Positions 42,754-51,717 of a stretch of DNA of 64,000 nucleotides are shown here, piece by piece. Both the position numbers and the translations under genes were made by a program. The notes below the pieces were generated by a model. It made no database searches. It was not told the DNA's origin and saw only the letters and a program-made list of their open reading frames with translations. Source of the stretch: Bordetella sp. BOR01 (lineage in GTDB: Bacteria > Pseudomonadota > Gammaproteobacteria > Burkholderiales > Burkholderiaceae_B). Positions within the stretch are counted from its first letter, which is position 1, and every line of letters begins with the position of its first letter. The stretch covers positions 222,233-286,232 of the forward strand of contig NZ_JAHUWT010000006.1 in NCBI RefSeq assembly GCF_019218885.1, read 5' to 3'.

Positions 42754-43508
42754 ACCCACCCCTGCTGCAAGCGCGCGGCCTGCGTAAATCGTTCGGCGGT
42801 ATCCACGCCCTGGACGATGTCTCGTTCTCGCTTGCGGCCGGCCACATGCTGGCGCTTATCGGCCCCAACGGCGCTGGCAAATCCACTTGCTTTAACGCAC
42901 TCAGCGGCCAGATGCGGCCCGACGCCGGGTCGGTGCTGCTGGACGGGCGCGAACTAGTGGGCCTGCGGCCCGAGCAGATCTGGCGCCAGGGCGTGGGCCG
43001 CACCTTCCAGACAGCCGCGACCTTCCGCTCGATGAGCGCCCAGGAAAACGTGCAGACCGCCCTGCTGGCGCGCGATCGCAAGCTGTTCGACGGCTGGCGC
43101 CGTGCCGAGCGCTATGGCGCCAGCGAAGCGCTGGCCTTGCTGGAACAGGTCGGCATGGCCGGGCTGGCGCGGCGCCCCTGCGGCGAACTGGCCTACGGCG
43201 ACGTCAAGCGCGTGGAACTGGCCATGGCCCTGGCGCATTCGCCGCGCCTGCTGCTGATGGACGAGCCCACCGCCGGCATGGCCGCCAGCGAGCGCCACGC
43301 CCTGATGCGCCTGATCCGCGGCCTGGCCGACACGCGCCGTATCGCCGTGCTGTTTACCGAACACAGCCTGGACGTGGTGTTCCAGCACGCAGACCGCATC
43401 GTGGTGCTGGTGCGCGGGCAGGTGCTGGCCGAAGATGTGCCGGCAGCCATTGCGGCCGATGCGCGCGTCAAGGCCGCCTATCTGGGCAGCGACAGCGTAG
43501 CGGTGTGA
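42750..43508 (+). CDS. LivG-type ABC transporter ATPase
   Basis: ATPase of 252 residues. Walker A is GPNGAGKST (about 37-45), the signature is ELAYGDVKRVELAMAL (LAYGD in place of LSGGQ, common among LivG proteins), Walker B is LLLMDEPTAGM, and FTEHSLDVVF has the switch histidine. No LivF-type ATPase follows: the next gene is a convergent IclR regulator one base away. The ATPase must act as a homodimer or pair with a LivF encoded elsewhere. Confidence 0.92.
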   Translation: MNPPLLQARGLRKSFGGIHALDDVSFSLAAGHMLALIGPNGAGKSTCFNALSGQMRPDAGSVLLDGRELVGLRPEQIWRQGVGRTFQTAATFRSMSAQENVQTALLARDRKLFDGWRRAERYGASEALALLEQVGMAGLARRPCGELAYGDVKRVELAMALAHSPRLLLMDEPTAGMAASERHALMRLIRGLADTRRIAVLFTEHSLDVVFQHADRIVVLVRGQVLAEDVPAAIAADARVKAAYLGSDSVAV

Positions 43509-43509
43509 C

Positions 43510-44286
43510 TCACGGCGATGGCACCTTGACCCGCGCGCCCAGCGAGCGGGAAATCGCGGCGGCCGCGTCTATGGTCTCAATGCGAATTGCCTCTTGCCTG
43601 GCTTGCTGCGTTCCCGCGTAGATATACACAGCCACCACCGCCGCCAGCACCTGGCCGTCCGCACCGCACACAACAGCCGCCGCCGCCCCGACCCCTTCGA
43701 CACCTTCATTGACGCTGCAGGCCCACCCTCTTTCGCGCAAGGTGCCGAGTTCCGCACGCAACTGCGCCGCATCGGTAATGGTGTTTGACGCACGGCGCTG
43801 ATGAGGCGCCGCCAGCACGCGATCAACAACCTCTTGCGGCGCATACGCCAACAGCAGACGCTGCGATGCCCCCAGCCACAACGGCAACCGGCCTCCGATA
43901 CGGGATGCCACGTGCATATCATTGGTAGGCTGCGACACGGCCAATGTCACGGCCTCGTCGCCTTCACGCACCACCAGCTTGACCGTTTCGCCCAGGCGTT
44001 CGCTCAAAGCCGCCATGACCGACTGCGCAACACTGGGCAGATTGCGTGGCGAGGCGACCTGGGCCCCCAGGCGGGCCAACGCGGAGCCGAGCACCACCGT
44101 GCCCGGCTGGTCGGCCGCATCGGCCACGAACCCGTGCGCTTTCAAGACCCGCAAGATGCGATACAGCGTCGCGCGGGGCACCCCGGTGGCCGCGGCAATA
44201 CTGGCCACATCGCTGCCGCCCGGAGACTGCTCCAGATATTCGATAACGCCAATGGCGCGCTGCAGCGCCGGCATGGAATTGTCCAT
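43510..44286 (-). CDS. IclR-family transcriptional regulator
   Basis: Regulator of 258 residues with an N-terminal helix-turn-helix (about 6-60: DVASIAAATGVPRATLYRIL) and a C-terminal effector-binding GAF-like domain (RLLLAYAPQEVVDRVLAAP, then CSVNEGVEGVGAAAAVV). The ATG at 44286 follows GAGGGGGG; a GTG 18 bases upstream is in frame. It is divergent from a Bug gene and an RraA-like aldolase gene, and two similar palindromes lie between, so it most likely controls that operon. Confidence 0.9.
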   Translation of the reverse strand: MDNSMPALQRAIGVIEYLEQSPGGSDVASIAAATGVPRATLYRILRVLKAHGFVADAADQPGTVVLGSALARLGAQVASPRNLPSVAQSVMAALSERLGETVKLVVREGDEAVTLAVSQPTNDMHVASRIGGRLPLWLGASQRLLLAYAPQEVVDRVLAAPHQRRASNTITDAAQLRAELGTLRERGWACSVNEGVEGVGAAAAVVCGADGQVLAAVVAVYIYAGTQQARQEAIRIETIDAAAAISRSLGARVKVPSP

Positions 44287-44352
44287 TACCCCCCTCAATT
44301 GCACGAGCGCTATCCGCGCCGCACTTGCACGCCCAAGATATCGCCTGCTAAA

Positions 44353-44390
44353 ATTCTCATATACAAGATTGTAATCTCATATTTGAGATT
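44353..44390. promoter_or_regulatory. Tandem candidate IclR operators
   Basis: A perfect palindrome AATCTCA-TATT-TGAGATT at 44373-44390 is preceded, exactly 20 bases earlier, by a diverged copy ATTCTCATATACAAGATT at 44353-44370 (14 of 18 identical). Both lie in the AT-rich gap between the IclR gene and the Bug gene. The 20-base phasing puts the two on the same DNA face, as expected for cooperative binding. Confidence 0.65.
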
Positions 44391-44414
44391 TAACAACCCA
44401 TTAAGGAGACATGC

Positions 44415-45413
44415 ATGCGCTTCCCATCCTTGCGTCGATTACCGTGCGGGCTGAGCGGCCTGTTGCTCACCTTGGCCACCCTGCTGCCCACCGCTTCTAC
44501 TGCCATCGCGGCCACCTGGCCCAGCAAGCCCATCCATATGCTGGTGGGCTTTCCGGCCGGCGGCGCATCGGACGTCATGGCCCGGCTGGTGGCCGACAAA
44601 CTCAGCCAAGGCCTGGGCCAGCCGGTCATCGTTGAAAATCGCCCCGGTGCGGCCGGTACCCTGGCTGCCTCGACAGCCGCCCGCGCCGAACCAGATGGCT
44701 ACACCTTGCTGCTGGCCTCGCCCACCGCCATCACGCTTGCGCCGTCGACCATGGCCGGCACCATCAGCTACGCCCCTGCCAAAGACCTGGCCGCCATATC
44801 GAAAGTGGCCGACTATCCATTATTCCTGCTGGCCCGCCCGGACCTGGGGCCGCGCGACATCGGGCAACTGCTGGCCTTGGCGCACAAGCAGCCCGGCCAG
44901 CTCAATTTCGGCTCGTTCGGCAATAACACCAGCGGTGCGCTGGCTACCGAAATGCTGAAGCTCATGGGCCAGGCCGACATGCTTCATGTTCCCTTCAATG
45001 GCAGCGCGCCCGCGTTGCAGGCCCTGCTGGGCGGCAATGTCGACCTGCTGTTCGACACCGCAGTGACTGCCGTGCCGAACATGCGGGCCGGCAAGCTGGT
45101 AGCGCTGGCCGTCTCTGGCGCCGAACGTTCGAAAATCGCCCCCGACCTGCCCACGGTGGCCGAAACCCTGCCCGGCTTCGAGGCCGGTAGTTGGGTCGGG
45201 CTGATGGCGCCGGCCGGCACGCCAGCCCCGGTCATCGACCGTATCCAGGGCGAAGTCGCCCGCCTGGTTGCGCTACCGGATATGCGCGCGCGCTTTGCGC
45301 AGATGGGCGCGGAACCGGTAGGCGATACCCCCGCCGAATTCCAGCGCACGCTACAAGCCGAAACCCAGCGCTACGCCCAATTGGTCAAAGCGGCCAATCT
45401 CAAAGCCCAATGA
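44415..45413 (+). CDS. Bug-family periplasmic solute-binding protein
   Basis: Bug-family protein of 332 residues; the signal peptide is about 1-32 (STAIA, then ATWPSKPIHMLVGFPAGG). RAEPDGYTLLLASPT and QLNFGSFGNNTSG are the family loops. TTAAGGAGACATGC precedes the start. It is divergent from the IclR regulator and 21 bases upstream of the aldolase-like gene, suggesting that the bound ligand is a precursor of the aldolase substrate, for example an aromatic or branched dicarboxylate. That is inference. Confidence 0.92.
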   Translation: MRFPSLRRLPCGLSGLLLTLATLLPTASTAIAATWPSKPIHMLVGFPAGGASDVMARLVADKLSQGLGQPVIVENRPGAAGTLAASTAARAEPDGYTLLLASPTAITLAPSTMAGTISYAPAKDLAAISKVADYPLFLLARPDLGPRDIGQLLALAHKQPGQLNFGSFGNNTSGALATEMLKLMGQADMLHVPFNGSAPALQALLGGNVDLLFDTAVTAVPNMRAGKLVALAVSGAERSKIAPDLPTVAETLPGFEAGSWVGLMAPAGTPAPVIDRIQGEVARLVALPDMRARFAQMGAEPVGDTPAEFQRTLQAETQRYAQLVKAANLKAQ

Positions 45414-45434
45414 CCCCCTTTGCAAGAGACCACT

Positions 45435-46193
45435 ATGCCAGATACCCAACCAGCCGCCGGCGCCCTGCAACGCGAAGCCACCATGATGAAGTTGGACAGA
45501 CTCATCGCCCAGCGCGAAAGCCTGCCGGATGTGCAGTTTTCCATTCCTGAAAGCGAATTGCTGGATCGCTATGAACGCCTGTACACCGGTGCCATCAGCG
45601 ACGTCTTGCGCGAATTCTGCCTGCTCGACCAAGCCCTGCCGCACGAACTCAAGCCGCTGCTGCCGCAGCGCACCGTTGCGGGTTTCGCCTTTACCGTCAA
45701 GAGCGCGCCCAACACCCGCATCAGCGGCGAAATGACGTTTCGCACCGAAATGCTCAATAGCATGCACAAGAACGCCTTCGTGATCTGGGATGCGTCAGGC
45801 GATCATCGGGCCACCATGTGGGGCGGCGTCATGACCGCCACCGCTCATGGCCGGGGAGTTCGCGGCGCCTGCATCGATGGCGGAATCCGCGACACCCACC
45901 AGATACTGGAGAAAGATTTTCCCGTATTCCATCGGTATCAATCTCCCAATGGCAGCCTGGGCCGCTGCCTGATCACGCACTACCAGGTACCCGTGCGTGT
46001 CGGCGATGTATTCATCCGTCCGGGCGACATCGTGCTGGGCGACATTGACGGAGTCGTTGTCGTGCCGCGCGACATTGCCTTCGATGTCTTGGTGCGCGCC
46101 GAGGAAATCCTGGCCAACGAGAAGCAGATCTTCGATTGGGTCGCACAAGGACAAACCATCGAAGACATCACGCGGCAAGGCGGTTATTTCTGA
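45435..46193 (+). CDS. RraA-like / HMG-CHA aldolase family protein
   Basis: Protein of 252 residues of the RraA/class II pyruvate aldolase family, which includes 4-hydroxy-4-methyl-2-oxoglutarate (HMG/CHA) aldolase of protocatechuate and gallate pathways. The core motif GGVMTATAHGRGVRGACIDG and then GGIRD hold the Arg-Asp pair that binds substrate and metal, and VRVGDVFIRPGDIVLGDIDG is the C-terminal motif. An enzyme role is more likely than RNase E inhibition because it is co-transcribed with a Bug gene under an IclR regulator. The start at 45435 follows AAGAGAC; an ATG pair at 45483 is an alternative. Confidence 0.87.
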   Translation: MPDTQPAAGALQREATMMKLDRLIAQRESLPDVQFSIPESELLDRYERLYTGAISDVLREFCLLDQALPHELKPLLPQRTVAGFAFTVKSAPNTRISGEMTFRTEMLNSMHKNAFVIWDASGDHRATMWGGVMTATAHGRGVRGACIDGGIRDTHQILEKDFPVFHRYQSPNGSLGRCLITHYQVPVRVGDVFIRPGDIVLGDIDGVVVVPRDIAFDVLVRAEEILANEKQIFDWVAQGQTIEDITRQGGYF

Positions 46194-48019
46194 GGCGCCC
46201 GCCGGCCAGCGCAAGATGGGCGCTGCCCGGCATGGCCCAGCGGCCCGCACTCGCGAAAGATGCGGGCCGTGCAGCTTGCGCAGATGTCCGGATCGAGCCG
46301 TTCGTAGATAGCGGCGATGGCCGAGTGCTTGTCCGGGTAGACATGGTCTTCGCCCAGCCGGTCGATGAAACCCAGCCGCCGCCACGTCTGCATGACCTCG
46401 GGCCGGGGCCGGTGAAAATACAGGTCGCCGCCGGCCTCGCGCCGCTTGCGCAACTCGTCTTCCCATACCAGCGCGCCCGCATGATCGATGAAGTTCATGC
46501 TCTTGGCCATGACCAGCAGGTGGCGCGGCGCACCGGCTGCCGCCCGCAAGGCCTGCAGCCGGTCAGCCACATGGGCCACCGCCCCGAAATAAACCGAACC
46601 CTCCATGCGCAATAGCTTCAGTTGAGGGCATTCGGGCAATGCGTCGGGCAGGCCTTCCAGCACCGCGAAATGACGATCCGGGTCGTGTGCGTCAAAGCCC
46701 ATGACGCGCATGGCCGGATGCGAGGTGCGATGCAAGTACACCATCAGCGACAGCAGCGTGCCCAGCAAGATCGCGATTTCCATGCGGATGGTCACGGTCG
46801 CCACTAGCGTGGCCAGGGCGATCATGCATTCGTTGCGCTGCACGCGCGCGATATGCCGCCAGCGCGGCAGTTCCAGCAGGTTCCACGCCACCAGCAGCAG
46901 CAGGCCCGCGATCGCCGCGTGCGGAATCCGGGCCAGCAAGGGCGCGCTGACCATCACCAGCACGATCAGCAGCGCCGCCGCGAACACCGCGGCCAAGGGG
47001 GTGCGCGCCCCGCCCTCGTAATTGGGAATCGACCGGTTCAACGAGCCGCAGGACAGATAGGAAGAGAAGAATCCGCCCACGATGTTCGACAGGCCCTGCC
47101 CGATGAATTCGCGATTGGCATCGATGGCCTGGCCCGAACGGGCCGCCACCACCTTGGCAATGGAAATGGACTGCGCCAACGCCACGATGGACAACGCGAA
47201 TGCCAGGCCCAGCAGATCGGGCAGTTGGCTCCAGTCGATATCGGGCACATGAAACGGCGGCCAGGGTTGCGCCAGCGCCCCCAGCACCGAGATCGGCCGG
47301 CCGGCCGGCTCGAATACCCAGGCATTCAGCCCCGCCGCCAGGGCCGTGCCGGCAGCCAGTCCCACCAGCATGTAGGGCTTGCGGCGGTCCCAGCGCCGCG
47401 CCAGCACCGAGACCGCAATGGTGGCCAGGGCCACCAGCAAGGCCCCCCAGTGCAACCCGCCCAACCCCCGCGCCACGCCCAGCAAGACGGCACCGGCGGC
47501 GTGTGCCTGGATGCCTTCCATCCCCAGCGCATCTTTCAGCGCGTGTACGGCGATCAATAAGGCGGCGCCGCTGGTGAACCCGAACAGCGCCGAAGGCGAA
47601 ATGAAATTGGCCAGCGAGCCCAGCCGCAAGATGCCCACCAGCCATTGCAGTATGCCGACCAGGATGGTGACCGCCAGCGCCAACTGTATATACGCGGGGC
47701 TGCCCGCCATGGCCAGGGGCGCCAGCACGGCATACAGCGCCAGCGAATTGGCGTTGGTGGGGCCCGACATGACGTGGCGGCTGGACCCGAACAAGGCCGC
47801 CACCACACAGGGCACGATGGCCGAGTACAAGCCGTATTCGGGCGGCAGGCCCGCCAGCGTGGCGAACGCCACCCCCTGCGGCAGCACCAACAGGGCGCCC
47901 AGCAGCCCGGCCATGGCATCGGCACGTAGCGTTTGCGGCCCGATCTCGTCGACCCATGTACCGAATAACCTGCTGGCGGCCTTGCCCACGTGCTGCGTCG
48001 TCCCTGATGTCATTGGCAT
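46184..48019 (-). CDS. SulP family anion transporter with STAS domain and cysteine tail
   Basis: Inner-membrane transporter of 611 residues (SLC26/SulP): LLGALLVLPQGVAFATLAGL and PEYGLYSAIVPCVVAALFGS open the membrane domain of about 12-14 spans. A STAS domain follows at about 455-565 (LLVMAKSMNFIDHAGALVWE). Members carry sulfate, bicarbonate or dicarboxylates. The C-terminal tail is unusual: four cysteines at about 580, 583, 591 and 603 (DICASCTARIFREC). Its end overlaps the convergent aldolase gene by 10 bases. Two ATGs (48019, 48013) are possible starts; neither has a good ribosome site. Confidence 0.9.
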   Translation of the reverse strand: MPMTSGTTQHVGKAASRLFGTWVDEIGPQTLRADAMAGLLGALLVLPQGVAFATLAGLPPEYGLYSAIVPCVVAALFGSSRHVMSGPTNANSLALYAVLAPLAMAGSPAYIQLALAVTILVGILQWLVGILRLGSLANFISPSALFGFTSGAALLIAVHALKDALGMEGIQAHAAGAVLLGVARGLGGLHWGALLVALATIAVSVLARRWDRRKPYMLVGLAAGTALAAGLNAWVFEPAGRPISVLGALAQPWPPFHVPDIDWSQLPDLLGLAFALSIVALAQSISIAKVVAARSGQAIDANREFIGQGLSNIVGGFFSSYLSCGSLNRSIPNYEGGARTPLAAVFAAALLIVLVMVSAPLLARIPHAAIAGLLLLVAWNLLELPRWRHIARVQRNECMIALATLVATVTIRMEIAILLGTLLSLMVYLHRTSHPAMRVMGFDAHDPDRHFAVLEGLPDALPECPQLKLLRMEGSVYFGAVAHVADRLQALRAAAGAPRHLLVMAKSMNFIDHAGALVWEDELRKRREAGGDLYFHRPRPEVMQTWRRLGFIDRLGEDHVYPDKHSAIAAIYERLDPDICASCTARIFRECGPLGHAGQRPSCAGRRAPQK

Positions 48020-48163
48020 GCCGGCGCACGGCGACGGCCGTCCGGCGGAGATCTAGGGTAATCGCTCGTTACGCCGGGCGCAAACGCATCGGCCGGCCGC
48101 ATGGCAGGCCATGGCGGGGCGCCGGCGCGGCCGTCGATACGCCCGCTGCCTGATTGCACCAGC

Positions 48164-48709
48164 CTAGGCAACTCCGCCGCGCCGGGCCCGCATGGCCTGG
48201 CCGATATCGGCCAATGCACGGTCGTCCAGCAGGCGCGCCGCCATGGGTAGCAGTTCATCGTCTTCGCGCTGCATATGGGTCGCGTACAAGGTGCAGAACT
48301 CGTCCACGCCGCGGGCATCCAGGTCGGCCGGCTGCCCGTCGCCCAAGGCCTGCAACGGACCGTGCAGCCGGCGCCACGCGGCTTCCAGTTGGCGGTGCTC
48401 TTGCGTCAGGCCATCGACCAGCGCATGCAGGCACACCGCGTCCGAACCGGCCATGGAGTCGATCAACGCGGGAAACAGGTCTTCTTCTTCATCGCGATGA
48501 TGGTGCACGGCCGCCGTATCGAAGTATCGCAACACGCTGGCCGCGGCCGTGCGGGCAGCGGCGTCGACGCCATGGGCGGCCACGTGGGCGGCCAGGCGCC
48601 GCAGCGTGGCGCACTGGCGCCCCATGCGTTCGTGGCAGGCCGACAGCAATTCCAGGGGCGCCTCCGGTCCGGCTGCCGGCGATGAAAATCCGGGAATGTC
48701 CACTGCCAT
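48164..48709 (-). CDS. Hemerythrin HHE domain protein
   Basis: Cytoplasmic protein of 181 residues with a four-helix HHE domain that would bind a di-iron centre. Candidate ligands are H26 (CHERMG), H70/H71 and E75 (HHHRDEEED), H105 (QEHRQLE), and H145 and E149 (THMQRED). Such proteins sense or store oxygen or NO or repair iron centres. It lies between the SulP and D,D-carboxypeptidase genes on the same strand, with gaps of 144 and 30 bases, so co-transcription with the carboxypeptidase is possible; a functional link is not evident. Confidence 0.88.
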   Translation of the reverse strand: MAVDIPGFSSPAAGPEAPLELLSACHERMGRQCATLRRLAAHVAAHGVDAAARTAAASVLRYFDTAAVHHHRDEEEDLFPALIDSMAGSDAVCLHALVDGLTQEHRQLEAAWRRLHGPLQALGDGQPADLDARGVDEFCTLYATHMQREDDELLPMAARLLDDRALADIGQAMRARRGGVA

Positions 48710-48739
48710 GATATTGCCCTCGTCAGGTATCGCGCGCCG

Positions 48740-49894
48740 CTATCCCATGTGCTGGCGCCACCACAGCCGCACACTGTCCCAGGCGCGGCCCGCCAATCCG
48801 GCCTGCGGCACGGCATCCAGCGCGATCACCGGCCACTGCATCGCAGGCTTGCCATCGACCAGCACCTGCAGCTCGCCCACCTGGTCCTGCACAGCGATGG
48901 GGGCAAGCAGCGGTTGCCGGCTGGTAAGCACCGGCTTGACCTGCGCCGCCACCGGCACCGTGATGTAGGCGTCGCGCGCCATGCCTATGCGCACCGATTC
49001 GCGCTCGCCTTTCCAGACTTCCGGCGAATCCATGGTTTCGCCCTTAGCATACAGCTTGATCGTCTTGAAACCCTGGAATCCCCAGTTCAGCAAGACACGG
49101 CTTTCCTCGGTGCGCAGCTTGTCCGATGCCGTGCCCATCACCACCGATATCAGGCGCCGGCGGGCCTGGCCGTCGGGACGCTCGGCCGACGCAATCAGGC
49201 AGTAGCCGGCCGCCTCGGTATGGCCGGTTTTCAGGCCATCGACGCTGGGATCCAGCCACAGCAGGCGATTGCGGTTGGGCTGCGAAATATTGTTGTAGGT
49301 GTACGTGCGTACCGAGTCGTAGGTCTTGTACAGATCGGGATAGTCGCGCACCAGGCGCTGGGCCAGCATCGACAAGTCGCGCGCGGTGGAATAGGTGCCC
49401 GGGTCGGGCAGGCCGTGCGGGCTGGCGAAATGCGTATCGGGCAGGCCCATCGCAACGGCCTGCTGGTTCATGCGCTGCACGAAAGCCTCGACCGAACCCG
49501 ACACGGCCTCGGCCAGGGCAATGGCGGCGTCGTTGCCCGATTGCACCAGCAAGCCGTACAGCAGATCGTTCACCGATACACGCTTGCCGGGCTCGAGGAA
49601 CATCTTGGAACTGCCGGGCGCCACCTTCCAGGCCCGCGTCGACACGGTGACCTGCTGCTGCGCCGACAACCGGCCTTCGCGCAAGGCCTGGAACACCAGG
49701 TAGGCCGTCATGACCTTGGTCAGCGAAGCGGGCTCGACCCGTGTATCGGCATTGAACGAAGCGATTTCCTGGCCGCTGGTGGCATCGAGCAGCATCCAAG
49801 CCTTGGCCGTGACCGGCGGCGGTACCACTTGCGCATGCGCGCCAGCCAGGCAAGCTGTGGCAAGCAGCAAGCCCGCGCATAATTTCTTGATCAA
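48740..49894 (-). CDS. dacC: D-alanyl-D-alanine carboxypeptidase (penicillin-binding protein 5/6 type)
   Basis: Periplasmic enzyme of 384 residues that trims the terminal D-Ala of peptidoglycan pentapeptides. The signal peptide is about 1-21 (LAGAHA). Catalytic motifs are S57-L-T-K60, S119-G-N121 and K-T-G in DGLKTGHTEAAGY; the C-terminal part with VRLWWRQHMG forms the amphipathic membrane anchor. I choose a TTG start at 49894: it gives an ideal signal peptide (M-I-K-K-L-C...) and has GTAGGAG five bases upstream, overlapping the ClC stop. The open frame from an ATG at 49942 would give a poor signal peptide. The exact paralogue (dacA/dacC) is uncertain. Confidence 0.9.
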   Translation of the reverse strand: MIKKLCAGLLLATACLAGAHAQVVPPPVTAKAWMLLDATSGQEIASFNADTRVEPASLTKVMTAYLVFQALREGRLSAQQQVTVSTRAWKVAPGSSKMFLEPGKRVSVNDLLYGLLVQSGNDAAIALAEAVSGSVEAFVQRMNQQAVAMGLPDTHFASPHGLPDPGTYSTARDLSMLAQRLVRDYPDLYKTYDSVRTYTYNNISQPNRNRLLWLDPSVDGLKTGHTEAAGYCLIASAERPDGQARRRLISVVMGTASDKLRTEESRVLLNWGFQGFKTIKLYAKGETMDSPEVWKGERESVRIGMARDAYITVPVAAQVKPVLTSRQPLLAPIAVQDQVGELQVLVDGKPAMQWPVIALDAVPQAGLAGRAWDSVRLWWRQHMG

Positions 49895-49902
49895 GAGAAC
49901 TC

Positions 49903-51717
49903 CTACAAGGTATCGGCCGGACGTTGGCGCGCTCCGCGCCAACGGAAATATGCGGTGCGCTCGCGTTCATCGCGCAGCCGGCCGGCCCGCACGCGCAGCA
50001 GGTCTTTGCGGCCCACCAGCCCCACCAGCCGGCCCGTCGCGCGCTCGACGATGGGCACGCGCCCCACCCCCGTCAGTGCCATGCGATCGGCCAGCTGGCT
50101 GGCAAGTTCGTCCGGATAACCCACTAAAAGTTCACGGCCGGCCAGCATCTCGCCCAGCGGCCTGGCATTATCCTCGTCTTCCAGCGTCCAGGCCAGACTG
50201 TCGGCCCGCGTAATCTCGCCCACCACCATGCCCTGCTCGTCCACTACCGGATAAGTCGTATGGCGCCGTTCGGCGGTGGTGAAATACGCGACCGCATCGG
50301 CCACGCGCATCGAGGCCGGCAATGTCTGGACAGCCGTGGTCATCACCGCCGACACCCGCACCAGGTCGAACGGATCCACATGGTATTCGCGCGTGATGTG
50401 ATGGCCGCGGCGAGCGATTTTCTCGGTCAGGATCGAACGCTTGAGCAGTAATACCGTCAGTCCGTAGGCGAATGCGCAAGCCGTAAGCACCGGCAGCAGC
50501 ACGCTGAAGTTGCCTGTCAGTTCCACCGCGAACAAGGTGGCCGTCAAGGGCGCCCGCATGGTGCCGCCCATCATCGCCGCCATGCCCAGTAGCGCCCAGA
50601 AGCCCGGGTCGGCCTGCGGCAACAGGGGCGTGGCCAGTGCGCCCAGCGCTCCGCCGAAAATCAGCAACGGAGCCAGCACGCCGCCCGAGGTGCCCGAGCC
50701 CAGCGCCACCGACCAGATCACGACCTTCACGATCAAGAGCAGCAACACCGCCTGCAAGGCCAGCTTGCCCGCCAGCAGGTCGACGATGTTGTCATAGCCC
50801 ACGCCCAGCGCCGCCGGCTCGATCATCCCGCCCAGGCCAATCACCAGGCCGCCGATGGCCGGCCACCACATCCAGTGGATAGGCAGCTTCTCGAACAAGT
50901 CTTCCGAGGCATACACCAGCGAGGTCAGCACGCCGGACCCCAGGCCGGCCATCACGCCCACGGCGGCCCAGGCCACCACATGCACCAGGGAAGGCTCGCC
51001 CACTCCCGCGTACGGGAAAATAGGAGCGGCATCGAGCAGCAGCGGGCGCGCCGCGGCCGCCACCACGGCGGCCACTGCCACCGGCAGGAAGCTGCGCGGC
51101 TTCCATTCGAACAGCAACAGTTCCACCGCCAGCAAGATCGCCGCCACCGGCGTGCCGAACACCGCGGTCATGCCGGCCGCCGCGCCAGCCACCAGCAGGG
51201 TCTTGCGTTCGCTGGAGCTCATGTGAACCATCTGCGCCAACAGCGAGCCGATGGCCCCGCCTGTCATGATGATGGGCCCTTCGGCGCCAAACGGGCCGCC
51301 GGTGCCGATCGATACGGCCGACGACAGCGGCTTGAGCACCGCCACTTTGGGCTGGATGCGGCTCTTGCCGATCAAGATGGCTTCCATGGCCTCGGGAATG
51401 CCGTGGCCACGGATTTTCTCCGAACCGTAGCGCGCCATGAAGCCGATGATGAGGCAGCCCACCACCGGCACGGCCACCGCCCACCAGCCCAGGGTATTGC
51501 CCGAGATGGGCAGGCTTTCCAATGAGAAACGGCCGTAGTACGCCAGGTTGGTGCACAGCGTGATCAGGCGCAGCAAGACCCAGGCGGCGCCGACGCCGGC
51601 CAGGCCGACCACTGTGGCCATCAACATCAGCAGCAGGACACGGCGGTCCGTCGTGAAATCGCCCAGGCGCGCGGCACCTGGCGAGCGGGTGGAAGATAAA
51701 GATGCAGGGGAAGCCAT
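49903..51717 (-). CDS. ClC-type chloride channel/transporter with CBS domains
   Basis: Membrane protein of 604 residues. ClC motifs are RGHGIPEA (GSGIPE position), GGPFGAEGPI with the gating glutamate, and GSGTSGGVLAP (GxFxP position). A pair of CBS domains follows from about residue 465 (VSAVMTTAVQTLPASMRV, and a second CBS with GVGRVPIVE). The start at 51717 gives the usual N-terminus (MASPASLSSTRSPGAARLGD); ribosome site is poor and the frame is open upstream. A perfect 17-base palindrome lies 75 bases upstream. Its stop overlaps the ribosome site of the carboxypeptidase gene, so the two are co-transcribed. Confidence 0.9.
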   Translation of the reverse strand: MASPASLSSTRSPGAARLGDFTTDRRVLLLMLMATVVGLAGVGAAWVLLRLITLCTNLAYYGRFSLESLPISGNTLGWWAVAVPVVGCLIIGFMARYGSEKIRGHGIPEAMEAILIGKSRIQPKVAVLKPLSSAVSIGTGGPFGAEGPIIMTGGAIGSLLAQMVHMSSSERKTLLVAGAAAGMTAVFGTPVAAILLAVELLLFEWKPRSFLPVAVAAVVAAAARPLLLDAAPIFPYAGVGEPSLVHVVAWAAVGVMAGLGSGVLTSLVYASEDLFEKLPIHWMWWPAIGGLVIGLGGMIEPAALGVGYDNIVDLLAGKLALQAVLLLLIVKVVIWSVALGSGTSGGVLAPLLIFGGALGALATPLLPQADPGFWALLGMAAMMGGTMRAPLTATLFAVELTGNFSVLLPVLTACAFAYGLTVLLLKRSILTEKIARRGHHITREYHVDPFDLVRVSAVMTTAVQTLPASMRVADAVAYFTTAERRHTTYPVVDEQGMVVGEITRADSLAWTLEDEDNARPLGEMLAGRELLVGYPDELASQLADRMALTGVGRVPIVERATGRLVGLVGRKDLLRVRAGRLRDERERTAYFRWRGARQRPADTL

